Of a stretch of 64,000 bases of DNA, positions 1-7,674 are shown in pieces. The stretch comes from Marinobacter sp. F3R08 (GTDB lineage Bacteria; Pseudomonadota; Gammaproteobacteria; Pseudomonadales; Oleiphilaceae). The notes under the pieces are model-generated. The model was not told where the DNA came from. It was given only the letters and a program-made list of their open reading frames with translations, and searched no databases. The DNA is taken from the NCBI RefSeq assembly GCF_018860425.1, contig NZ_JAHKPI010000005.1, forward strand, positions 105,051 through 169,050, read 5' to 3'. The translations under genes and the position numbers were made by a program. Numbering within the stretch: position 1 is the stretch's first letter; every line of letters starts with the position of its first letter.

Positions 1-1
1 A

Positions 2-211
2 CTGCCGGACGCTTCCGGTTTCCGGATCGTCGTGCGTGAGACAGGTCCGGGTCTGGGCGACAAGGATCCTGTCGCCGCAACCACAGCCATGAATCAGGCC
101 ATCGAGCAATGCGTGAGAGAGATTCCCGAACAGTATCAATGGGAGTACAAGCGTATGCGTCATCGGCCGCCCGGCGAGATCAATCCCTACAATCCGGACC
201 GCGTATGCTGA
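2..211 (+). CDS. Lipid A biosynthesis acyltransferase, C-terminal fragment (LpxL/HtrB family)
   Basis: This is the 3' end of a gene that begins left of the window; the open frame runs from base 2 to TGA at 209-211. The visible 69 residues include QYQWEYKRMRHRPPGE near the end, a tail typical of lysophospholipid acyltransferases of the LpxL/HtrB/LpxM family, which add secondary acyl chains to Kdo2-lipid A at the inner membrane. The HX4D catalytic motif would lie outside the window. The stop codon overlaps the start of the next gene (ATGCTGA), so the two are translationally coupled. Which of LpxL, LpxM or LpxP it is cannot be told from the tail alone. Confidence 0.8.
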   Translation: MPDASGFRIVVRETGPGLGDKDPVAATTAMNQAIEQCVREIPEQYQWEYKRMRHRPPGEINPYNPDRVC

Positions 212-2208
212 ATACCAGACTCGCCTTCAACGCGCTGTTGATCATCGGGCTGGGCGGCGCACTCCTGTCTTCGAGCATTCTGGCCGCCGCCACCCTGTTG
301 CTCGCAATTGCCGGCCTGGTACTCAGCACTCGGAAATCACTGCACAAAGCCGGCTGGGACAAGCCTAAAGAGTTACGACTGCTGCATTTTGCGTTCTGGT
401 TTTTCGTGCTGGTCAGTTTTCTTTCATGGGCCCTTGAAGGGTTTGATTATGAGGGGGGGAAAACCTTTGGCACACATGCCAGATTTATCCTGTTCTGGCC
501 CCTGATTGTTGCCATGAGTTATGCCCGAACCGGCGCCCGCACGACCTTTTCGGCCTTCGGTCTTCTGGCGGTATCCGTTATAGCAATTTTTCTGGCAGCC
601 GCCTTTTCCCACGATGGCGCTCTGGAGCAAGTGCTGAATTCCCGTTTCAGCGGTGGAATCAATCCCATCAGCTTTGGCAATCTCGCTCTCCTTGGCGGCA
701 TGCTTACCATTGTAGCGGCTCACTTTTTTATCCGGGACAAGCGCTTGGGTGTGGCGATACTGTTCTTCTCCGGCGGAACCGCTGCGGTCCTGATCTCCAT
801 GCTGTCGGAAACCCGAAGCAATCTCGTCGCTCTGCCCTTCCTGCTGGTCGCCCTTGTTCCGCTGCTTGGCAAACGACTCCGAATTGCCGGACTGATCGTC
901 GTTCCACTGCTCGTTGCCGGCGCACTTGTCACCAGCGACCGGATGTCCAGCACAGTACAGGGATTGCTGCAGGATGATCATCTGGATGCCGGCATGCAAG
1001 CTCGCCTGGAAGTGTGGGGGCAAGCCTTGAACCTACTCAGCGAAAACCCCTGGACCGGGGCTGGCCTGGGTGGGTACACCCATCGAATCGAGTCGGAAGT
1101 TGCCAGTGGCGAATTACCGGCATATTTCCTGGACTGCTGCAGCGGGCATGCCCATAACGACCTTCTCAATAATGCCGCCACCATCGGCATTCCGGGCATT
1201 CTCAGCTGGGCACTGCTTATCTTCATACCTCTGGCCATCTTTGCCAGAAACCTGTTCAGCCGTCACGCTGCAACGGCTCACCTGGCAGCAGCCGGTTGCA
1301 TGGTGCCTGTTGGCTACTTTTTCTTTGGCCTGACAGAGGCCACCTTCAATCGAACCCTGTTCCTTACTTTCTACCTGCTGACGGTTGCCTCCATCGCCTC
1401 TGCCATGTTCACAGAGTTGAGTGCTTCGTACGTTCGCAACAGGGCCCGGAAAGTAACAGCGACCATCATCACGAAGAACGAAGAAGACCACATTACCGAC
1501 TGCCTGAAGTCAGCGAGACTGGTTGCCGATGAGATCATCGTGCTGGACAGCGGCAGTACCGACAGAACGGTAGAACGGGCGAAAGAACTGGCGGATATCG
1601 TTGAAGTGACGGACTGGCCGGGTTTCGGCATCCAGAAACAGCGCGCCCTTGAGAAAGCTACCGGGGAGTGGGTGTTATCACTGGATGCCGATGAGCGTAT
1701 CACTCCAGAGCTGGCAAGGGAGATCAATGATCACCTGGCCAACCCTGACGCGGACGCCTACAAGCTCCCCTGGGCGGTAACCATTTACGGCAGCCGCCTG
1801 GATTTCGGACGCAGCGGACGAGCACCACTGCGCCTGTTCCGTCGGGACGGTGTGAGCTTTTCCGACGCCCTGGTACACGAGCGGATATTGATCCCGGCCG
1901 GTCGCAAGGTCAAAACCCTGAGAGGCCGACTCACGCATTATACACATCGGGATTTCGGCCACTCCCTTGAGAAAAGTGCAAAATACGCCTGGCTTGGCTC
2001 TCTGGAAAAGCATCGTAAAGGCAAGAAGACCCGCACCATGATCTACCCCACTCTGCGGGGACTTCTGACCTTTGTGCAGGTGTATTTTATTCGTTTCGGG
2101 TTTCTTGACGGCGCCGTGGGGTACCTTACGGCGGTTACCTATGCGCAGGTAACCTTCAACAAGTATGCTGGCCTGTGGACGCTGAACAGACACAAAACCC
2201 GCGATTAG
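205..2208 (+). CDS. O-antigen ligase/polymerase-like membrane protein fused to a WaaE-type GT2 glycosyltransferase
   Basis: The product has 667 residues. Residues 1 to about 405 form a polytopic membrane domain with about ten hydrophobic segments. It carries the periplasmic-loop signature of WaaL/Wzy_C proteins (NPWTGAGLGGY, then HAHNDLL near residues 315-321). Residues 417-667 are a soluble GT-A domain of the WaaE/KdtX group: ATIITKNEE at the start, DSGSTD at 448-453 and DADE at 494-497. The ligase half would transfer a glycan to lipid A-core in the periplasm, and the GT2 half would add a core sugar on the cytoplasmic side. I chose the ATG at 205 because it overlaps the stop of the acyltransferase gene; an in-frame extension to 109 would run across that coding sequence. 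The one-polypeptide arrangement is the odd feature; the two activities are normally separate proteins. Confidence 0.85.
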   Translation: MLNTRLAFNALLIIGLGGALLSSSILAAATLLLAIAGLVLSTRKSLHKAGWDKPKELRLLHFAFWFFVLVSFLSWALEGFDYEGGKTFGTHARFILFWPLIVAMSYARTGARTTFSAFGLLAVSVIAIFLAAAFSHDGALEQVLNSRFSGGINPISFGNLALLGGMLTIVAAHFFIRDKRLGVAILFFSGGTAAVLISMLSETRSNLVALPFLLVALVPLLGKRLRIAGLIVVPLLVAGALVTSDRMSSTVQGLLQDDHLDAGMQARLEVWGQALNLLSENPWTGAGLGGYTHRIESEVASGELPAYFLDCCSGHAHNDLLNNAATIGIPGILSWALLIFIPLAIFARNLFSRHAATAHLAAAGCMVPVGYFFFGLTEATFNRTLFLTFYLLTVASIASAMFTELSASYVRNRARKVTATIITKNEEDHITDCLKSARLVADEIIVLDSGSTDRTVERAKELADIVEVTDWPGFGIQKQRALEKATGEWVLSLDADERITPELAREINDHLANPDADAYKLPWAVTIYGSRLDFGRSGRAPLRLFRRDGVSFSDALVHERILIPAGRKVKTLRGRLTHYTHRDFGHSLEKSAKYAWLGSLEKHRKGKKTRTMIYPTLRGLLTFVQVYFIRFGFLDGAVGYLTAVTYAQVTFNKYAGLWTLNRHKTRD

Positions 2209-2222
2209 AGTAACGGATCAGA

Positions 2223-2963
2223 TCAGCGAATCATCCTAAAACGCAGGTTGTGAAGAAATCGTCTGCTTATTTCGAAAACGGCGAACCACTCACGCTTTAA
2301 CGTCAGTGTCAGTGGTCGTTTTGGTCGATCCCTCTCATAACCAATCATGGACTCGAAAATGTGTTCATGCTTCACAACTGGCGTTTTCAGGCCATAGCAC
2401 TCGACACCGTTTTTCCAAAACCGGTCCATATAGATATCAACGGGCAAAAACCAGGGCTTAGAGTTCGAGAGGAATTTCTTTGCACCGGCAGGCGTCAGGT
2501 AGTACCCCATAGCGCTCATTGGCCCTTTGGTATATTTCACAATGCCAATGCCAGGCGCATCGGCAACCGGCACTTCATTGTGATTCTTCGAGTTATTGGC
2601 AAACAAACGCACACATTCGAAGCGAGAATCAAGCAACCTGGCCTTGTCATAGAAATCTGAAAACTCAGGCTCGATCAACGTTATGTCATCTTCAAGAATA
2701 ATGACCGGACGGCCCATACGGACGCACGCCTCCCAGGCAAGATAGTGGCTTGCAAAACAGCCAAGCTGGCCACGAGAGAGCTCCCCTCCTTTTCGCCGCT
2801 TTCTCAAAGCGGCGTCATAGTTTTCAAAAAGGAAATGGTCAAAGTCTTTGCCATTCACCGCGTCAAAACGCTGAACGTTTTCCCAGTAGGTCTTCAATTG
2901 GCGAGAAACGTTGTTCCATCTTTCCTCAGCCGATTCAATGTTAATGACCAGAATCGGGATCAC
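2223..2963 (-). CDS. Glycosyltransferase family 25 (LPS core galactosyl/glucosyl-transferase type)
   Basis: The product has 246 residues. It starts with a beta strand of GT25 type (PILVINIESAEERW), has SRGQLGCFASHYLAWE near residue 65, and the acidic metal-binding ILEDDITL near residue 93. These are family hallmarks of LOS/LPS transferases such as LgtB/LpsA. It probably adds a hexose to the LPS core at the cytoplasmic face; donor and acceptor cannot be read from sequence. The start is GTG, overlapping the stop of the upstream gene (GTGA), so it is the last gene of a four-gene minus-strand LPS operon. It ends 14 bases from the convergent fusion gene, with no obvious terminator between them. 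Confidence 0.85.
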   Translation of the reverse strand: MIPILVINIESAEERWNNVSRQLKTYWENVQRFDAVNGKDFDHFLFENYDAALRKRRKGGELSRGQLGCFASHYLAWEACVRMGRPVIILEDDITLIEPEFSDFYDKARLLDSRFECVRLFANNSKNHNEVPVADAPGIGIVKYTKGPMSAMGYYLTPAGAKKFLSNSKPWFLPVDIYMDRFWKNGVECYGLKTPVVKHEHIFESMIGYERDRPKRPLTLTLKREWFAVFEISRRFLHNLRFRMIR

Positions 2964-4033
2964 TGAATGAGCCCTCCCTTTCTCAACTCTTTCCTTAACC
3001 GGCGCCTGACTTTCAGTTTTCTAATGAGGTTAAGGGGTTTCCTGTCCAGGTTGTGATATTCGGAGGCCAGAAAGTACTCCACCGCATCCAGAACTCGAGC
3101 ACTGGAACAGCCGTCCCGGAAACTATGCAGATCGTCACAGAGCGCCCGGGTGGCCTGCATAAGTTCAGCCGGGTATTCCAGCGCTTTCTTCAACGCAACC
3201 TCAACCTCCCCAACGTCTTCCACGTCGATCAGATACTGCCCGGGCATTTTCGTGCGGTAGGTCACTACCGGCCGGTTCAGAAACATGAACTCAAACATGA
3301 TTGATGAGGTATCACACAGCATGACATCTGCTTCCGGGAGAATGGGAAGAAGGTCCTCATCGCTCTCCACAAAGCGCAGATTTTCACCGGCCAGATTTCG
3401 GTATTGTTCCACGATCTCGGCATCCATTTTAGGATGAAGAGTAACGATGAAACGCCAGCGACCACTTCTGGCAAGCTCACCGATTTTCTCTACCAGAGCC
3501 GGTGCTGACGTAACCGATCGACTGAACGTTGAGGCATAAAACACCACCGGCGGTTCGCCCTCTTCGCGCGCCGTCTGACCATGCACCGGCTGAGACAACA
3601 ACGGATCCAGTTTTGGCCAACCCGTATGGGCCACCGAGAAATGGCGATACTTCCCGGCCAGCTCCCTGAACTTGGCGGTGTCCCGCTCGGCGTGTGTGCA
3701 GTATAGATCGAACCAGCCGCGAATACGGTAGTGGTCACTTTCATCCTCGCTGCTGTGGCCCCGTTTGTTACGGGCCATACCGTGGAACACCTCGACTTTG
3801 ATACCAGGGAAAAAATAGGGCACCCAATCCCCGGGGACGAAGGTGGCAATGGCGTTGTAATCCATAACCTCAGCCACTGTTTTCAAGTGTTTTTCGTCCG
3901 GCCCAAGCGGCGCAGCCGTACAACCTGCCACAAACCACGCAACCTCATCTCCACGCTTCCGGATTTCTTCCTGCAACGGACGAAGAATGGAATAGGAGTA
4001 TGGCTGATTAACGAAGAACAGGTATTTTTTCAT
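2960..4033 (-). CDS. CDP-glycerol glycerophosphotransferase-like protein (TagB/TagF family)
   Basis: The product has 357 residues. Family marks are an HGMARNKRG stretch near residue 114, a TLHPKMD motif near residue 200, and CDTSSIMFEF near residue 240, matching the HG...K, HP and D-S-S features of Glyphos_transf enzymes. Those enzymes transfer polyol-phosphate units in teichoic acid synthesis. In Gram-negative bacteria, members of the family decorate capsules or LPS. The gene sits between two glycosyltransferase genes with 4-base overlaps on both sides, so it is inferred to modify the LPS core or O-chain. The basic C-terminal tail (KLKVRRRLRKELRKG) could hold it at the membrane. No CDP-glycerol synthesis gene is visible in the window, so the donor is unknown. 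Confidence 0.78.
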   Translation of the reverse strand: MKKYLFFVNQPYSYSILRPLQEEIRKRGDEVAWFVAGCTAAPLGPDEKHLKTVAEVMDYNAIATFVPGDWVPYFFPGIKVEVFHGMARNKRGHSSEDESDHYRIRGWFDLYCTHAERDTAKFRELAGKYRHFSVAHTGWPKLDPLLSQPVHGQTAREEGEPPVVFYASTFSRSVTSAPALVEKIGELARSGRWRFIVTLHPKMDAEIVEQYRNLAGENLRFVESDEDLLPILPEADVMLCDTSSIMFEFMFLNRPVVTYRTKMPGQYLIDVEDVGEVEVALKKALEYPAELMQATRALCDDLHSFRDGCSSARVLDAVEYFLASEYHNLDRKPLNLIRKLKVRRRLRKELRKGGLIQ

Positions 4034-5142
4034 GCGTGAAGCTCATCGGTCAGCTCCTGATAGAGCTCAAGTGTCTGCTGTACTGTCTTGTCAGTATTAA
4101 AGTCTGTACTGATGCGTTGGTGGCCATTGTCACCGAAGGTCTTGGCCAGCCCGGGATCACGAGCAACCCTGTCTAAAGCCAGGGCCAAAGCCTCGGGATC
4201 TTTTATCGGGACCACCAACCCGTCTACCCCATCCCGAACGAGTTCGGGCATACCACCGGCCTCGGTTACAACCACGGGCCGCCGGTAGGCCATAGCCTCA
4301 ATCACAACCCGAGGCAACCCTTCGCTCTCGGACGGCAATACAAGGCCGTCACAGGCCGCAGCGACCTGGGGGGCATCGGTTCGGAATCCCGCCAGCTTGA
4401 TTCGGTTGGCGTGCCTGGATTCGCGGATTCTGGCTGCCAGCTCCTGATTATCCAGAATATCGCCCACCAGCAAGAGGTGAACGGGTGACCCCTCATCCAG
4501 ATACCCCATGGCATCAATCAGTGTTGAAAACCCTTTGCCGGGTCGATCACGACCAGTACAGCAAAATACGAAGGCATTGTCCGGGAAAGCAAACCCGGAA
4601 ATATCTGCTGCCGGTGAGGTGTACCACTCCAGGTTATGGCCCTTGTATATGCGAACAATCTTGTGCGGCGGAATTGTTTTCCCCAGACAGCGGATATTCA
4701 GGAAGTAGTGCTTCACAGCATCCGAAACACACATTATCCGATCCACGCGCGGGTGAAGGAACGTAATCCAGGATTCCGGACTCCACAATCCAACATTTCC
4801 GATAACACCCCGGTATACAACAATTTTCACGTCCATTCCTCGGGACGCCCGGAGAGAACAGGCCAAGGCCCTGGGGTTAAAGGACTGCACCACTGTAAAG
4901 GGGCGGGTTTTCAACGTTTCACGAATCTGCCGGGTTCCATCCCGATCAAAACGTCCTTTCAAGGCAATGGGGGATACCGGAACACCTGCATCGACAATCC
5001 GCTGGTAGTTTCGGCCTTTCGGATTGGCCATTACCTCAATGGCCAAACCTGCCTTATGCAGCCCGATGAACAGCTCGGATTCAGGTAAATCACAGGAATC
5101 CGTAATGCACAGTACAACCGGCGCGTTACTCTTCGAAGTCAT
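4030..5142 (-). CDS. Glycosyltransferase family 4
   Basis: The product has 370 residues and a GT-B fold. The C-terminal half carries GRDRPGKGFSTLIDA (donor-domain start, near residue 195) and the ESEGLPRVVIEAMA motif, followed by PVVVTEAGGMPELV, which holds the E-X7-E nucleotide-sugar binding pattern of GT4. The N-terminal half is the acceptor domain. It lies between the Kdo kinase gene (28 bases upstream) and the glycerophosphotransferase-like gene (ATGA overlap), so it is likely an LPS core or O-unit sugar transferase at the inner membrane. The sugar specificity is not predictable from sequence. Confidence 0.87.
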   Translation of the reverse strand: MTSKSNAPVVLCITDSCDLPESELFIGLHKAGLAIEVMANPKGRNYQRIVDAGVPVSPIALKGRFDRDGTRQIRETLKTRPFTVVQSFNPRALACSLRASRGMDVKIVVYRGVIGNVGLWSPESWITFLHPRVDRIMCVSDAVKHYFLNIRCLGKTIPPHKIVRIYKGHNLEWYTSPAADISGFAFPDNAFVFCCTGRDRPGKGFSTLIDAMGYLDEGSPVHLLLVGDILDNQELAARIRESRHANRIKLAGFRTDAPQVAAACDGLVLPSESEGLPRVVIEAMAYRRPVVVTEAGGMPELVRDGVDGLVVPIKDPEALALALDRVARDPGLAKTFGDNGHQRISTDFNTDKTVQQTLELYQELTDELHA

Positions 5143-5170
5143 AGTTGCCTGTCAGAAAATGATGGTAGAT

Positions 5171-5887
5171 TCAGGAAGATCGGCGGTAGCCAGCAAGGAA
5201 TGCTTGCCAGGCCTGACTCAGAGAGGCACTCTCTCCAGCGTTGACCTTCACCAGTGAACGACGAAGCCGGGAAAGATTCTGCTCCTTCCAGCCCGAGTTA
5301 GAATCTGGCGTGCAGATTGCCCCCTTATCGAAGTCGATCAGGAAATATTCCGTTCCACGAACCAGAACATTGAAACAGTTCAGGTCCGCATGCCTGACGC
5401 CAGCATCGTGAAACTCGCGGATAGTCGCACCAAGTGCAGCCCAGGCCTCATGGTTCAAGGTCTGGAATAGTTCAGCGAGGGGTGTTGTCCCTTCAAGTCT
5501 TTCAATAATTATGGCGGCGCGATACTGAATCGGCGAGAGTTTGCGATACCAGGCAGCCACAGGAGCAGGAACAGGAAGACCAAAAGACACCAGTTGATTC
5601 AGCAACCTGAACTCGGCGAAGGAGCGAACCTCGGATTCGCGGGTATACAAATAAGCCGCTGAGGACACTTTCGCGACCAACCCGCCCCGACGATATTCCC
5701 GAAGTACCAGACTGTCCTCTCCGGCTTGCAAAAACCAGGCTCCACCCCGGCCGCCACTGCTTACCGGGCACGCATCTTCGCCCCAGTAAGCGGCATTGAA
5801 CCAGTTTTCGACAACCCGGCCCTCGTAATCGGGGTGAATCAGCATTGCCGAAGCCCTTTCCCGAATACAGATTTCAGACTCCACCAT
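5171..5887 (-). CDS. kdkA: 3-deoxy-D-manno-octulosonic acid (Kdo) kinase
   Basis: The product is a protein-kinase-like fold of the WaaP/KdkA group, about 238 residues from the ATG at 5887. Visible elements are the glycine-rich GGRGGAWFL, the VLREYRRGG strand, the catalytic-loop HADLNCFNVLV and the metal-binding LIDFDKG. KdkA phosphorylates position 4 of the single Kdo residue in organisms whose inner core has one Kdo. The first gene of the operon, it is divergent from the GT9 gene. Its start is uncertain: in-frame GTG codons at 5923 and 5938 would add 12 or 17 residues. I prefer 5887 because it gives the family's usual distance to the glycine-rich loop, although its ribosome binding site is weak. 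Confidence 0.88.
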   Translation of the reverse strand: MVESEICIRERASAMLIHPDYEGRVVENWFNAAYWGEDACPVSSGGRGGAWFLQAGEDSLVLREYRRGGLVAKVSSAAYLYTRESEVRSFAEFRLLNQLVSFGLPVPAPVAAWYRKLSPIQYRAAIIIERLEGTTPLAELFQTLNHEAWAALGATIREFHDAGVRHADLNCFNVLVRGTEYFLIDFDKGAICTPDSNSGWKEQNLSRLRRSLVKVNAGESASLSQAWQAFLAGYRRSS

Positions 5888-6044
5888 GCTGGACACCCGG
5901 TCACCGAAAATGAAAGAAGACACACCTCGCCCGCCCACGCCGGGACGGACCGGCGCGAGTGCGTTAGAATGGTCGCCAGTTTACCAATGATTGGCGACAA
6001 AGCTCCACAGCACCAGGCCACAACCTGAACCGGATCAAAACCTG

Positions 6045-7109
6045 ATGAACTCCATCTGCATTCTTCGTCTGTCTGCCATCGGCGACGTGACCCATGTGAT
6101 ACCTGTCGTTCTGAGCCTCCAGGAACAGCTTCCCGGCGTGAAAATCACCTGGGTCATTGGCAAGATAGAAGCAAAGCTGATCGGCGATCTGCCCGGCGTT
6201 GAGTTCATCGTTTTCGACAAAAAGGCCGGCCTGAAAGGCTATATGGAGCTTCGCAGACAGATGCAAGGCCGCAAGTTTGATGCCCTGCTTCACATGCAGG
6301 TGGCATTCAGAGCCAGTCTCGCCGCAGCCTGTATTCCTGCCCGGATTCGAATTGGTTATGACAAGGCCCGAAGCAAAGACCTCCACAGCCTGTTTATAAA
6401 CCGCCGGATCAAACCGGCGCCGCAGCAGCATGTTCGGGATTGTCTCGCCAGTTTCCTGGAGCCGTTGGGGCTTGAGGCAGCCCCGCCGCGCTGGCAGATT
6501 CCGTTGAGTGATTCAGACCATGAGTTTGCCAGAGCACAACTCGCGGTCGATCGCAGAAACATTGTGATCAGCCCCTGCGCCAGCCACATCTTGCGCAACT
6601 GGCCTGTTGAGCGCTATGCCCAGCTCGCCGATCACGCGGCCCGAATCCACGGGATGAAGGTCATCCTTGTAGGTAGCCCTGCCCCCTTCGAGGCCGAATT
6701 TTGCGCCGCAATTACAGCGGCAATGAAAGAGAAAGCCCATAATATCTGCGGCAAGGATACCCTCAAACAGCTGACCGCATTGCTGACCCACGCTGATCTG
6801 GTGGTGGCACCCGACACTGGGCCGACCCATATTGCCAGTTCGGTCGGCACAGATGTTCTGGGGTTATTTGCTGCAAGCAATCCTTACAGGTCGGGGCCGT
6901 ATAATTCACTTCAGTGGTGCGTGAACCGTTATCCCGAGGCTCTGGAAAAGTTCACCGACAAAACTATCGAGCAGGCTCGCTGGGGGGCAAAAGCGGAGTT
7001 CGAAGGTGCGATGGAGATGATTGCAGTGGCCGATGCAACGGATATGCTGGATCGGTGGGTTGAAACTCATCCGGCCCCGGAAACACAAACGGCGCCCGAG
7101 CAGAGCTGA
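6045..7109 (+). CDS. Glycosyltransferase family 9 (LPS heptosyltransferase-like)
   Basis: The product has 354 residues and a GT-B fold. The N-terminus ICILRLSAIGDVTHVIP is the classic GT9 opening. The donor half has the ISPCAS...NWPVERYAQLA block and then DLVVAPDTGPTHIASSVGT, the ADP-heptose site signature. It probably transfers heptose, or a similar sugar, to the LPS inner core at the cytoplasmic membrane. WaaC and WaaF roles cannot be separated by eye. I chose ATG 6045 because it starts directly on the conserved N-terminal strand; an upstream start at 5991 would add unconserved residues. The gene is divergent from kdkA and convergent with the DUF6165 gene, and its stop lies inside a perfect inverted repeat. 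Confidence 0.88.
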   Translation: MNSICILRLSAIGDVTHVIPVVLSLQEQLPGVKITWVIGKIEAKLIGDLPGVEFIVFDKKAGLKGYMELRRQMQGRKFDALLHMQVAFRASLAAACIPARIRIGYDKARSKDLHSLFINRRIKPAPQQHVRDCLASFLEPLGLEAAPPRWQIPLSDSDHEFARAQLAVDRRNIVISPCASHILRNWPVERYAQLADHAARIHGMKVILVGSPAPFEAEFCAAITAAMKEKAHNICGKDTLKQLTALLTHADLVVAPDTGPTHIASSVGTDVLGLFAASNPYRSGPYNSLQWCVNRYPEALEKFTDKTIEQARWGAKAEFEGAMEMIAVADATDMLDRWVETHPAPETQTAPEQS

Positions 7110-7120
7110 CGGGCGCCGTT
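7088..7120 (-). terminator. Perfect 11-bp inverted repeat, terminator for the DUF6165 transcript
   Basis: AACGGCGCCCG and CGGGCGCCGTT are exact inverse complements around an 11-base spacer. Read on the minus strand the stem is followed by the T-rich tract GTTTGTGTTTCC, as in an intrinsic terminator. It lies inside the last codons and the stop of the convergent GT9 gene, so the same bases code and probably terminate. Confidence 0.7.
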
Positions 7121-7178
7121 CCATGAGCTTGCCGGATCAGGTTTTGCCAATCAGACCCACCGGCAGACGGAGCACTGG

Positions 7179-7586
7179 TTATTTGCGGGCCGTATAATCC
7201 TGATAGGATTTCTCTTCCACAAAACGTGACCCCAGGGCCAGGTTAACCTCTTTCTTGATGGCTGCACGCTTATCATTGGTGACATACACAGCGCGGGCCA
7301 GAGCAATAAACTTCGGGCCAAAATCCTGGGCCGCTTCCTGGTCACGGATATCGTCTTCAATCACCCAAAGCTCTTCGTTGACCGCTTTGAGCTGCTTGCG
7401 AAGATCGGCAATTTCAGTTGCTTTGCCGCTCACTGCTTCGTCCCAGGTGGCACTTAGCTCATTCAGTTCAAGCCGTACATTTTTAACCTTTGCTTCATCC
7501 TTGATGCGCTCAGATTTGATTTCCAGGATGGTGATTTTGTCCAGTACCTCGCCGAAAGACACTGGTACCTTGATAACATCTGCCAT
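7179..7586 (-). CDS. DUF6165 family protein
   Basis: The product has 135 residues with no signal peptide or membrane segment. The N-terminus VPVSFGEVLDKITILEIKSERI is the conserved start of the DUF6165 family. The middle (residues 30-85) is rich in charged residues and leucine and probably forms a helical hairpin or coiled coil. The family has no assigned biochemical role that I know of. It is often found beside LPS or glycosyltransferase genes, as here next to the GT9 gene, so a part in surface polysaccharide assembly is a guess from context. It lies downstream of ilvE on the same strand, but a strong hairpin separates them. Confidence 0.8.
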   Translation of the reverse strand: MADVIKVPVSFGEVLDKITILEIKSERIKDEAKVKNVRLELNELSATWDEAVSGKATEIADLRKQLKAVNEELWVIEDDIRDQEAAQDFGPKFIALARAVYVTNDKRAAIKKEVNLALGSRFVEEKSYQDYTARK

Positions 7587-7615
7587 TTGCTCGTCCCGCC
7601 CGTAAACAAAGTGCG

Positions 7616-7658
7616 TAAAACAACAAAGCCGCCGTGCTGAAACAGTAAACGGCGGCTT
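7616..7658 (-). terminator. Intrinsic terminator after ilvE
   Basis: On the minus strand AAGCCGCCGT pairs perfectly with ACGGCGGCTT across a 13-base loop, followed by TGTTGTTTTAC. It starts 17 bases after the ilvE stop and would uncouple ilvE from the DUF6165 gene. Confidence 0.85.
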
Positions 7659-7674
7659 GCGAGTGCGACTGTAA

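Noticed and set aside
109..204. N-terminal extension of the ligase/GT2 fusion by 32 codons
   Set aside because: It overlaps the coding end of the acyltransferase gene in another frame, while ATG 205 gives a standard overlapping start.
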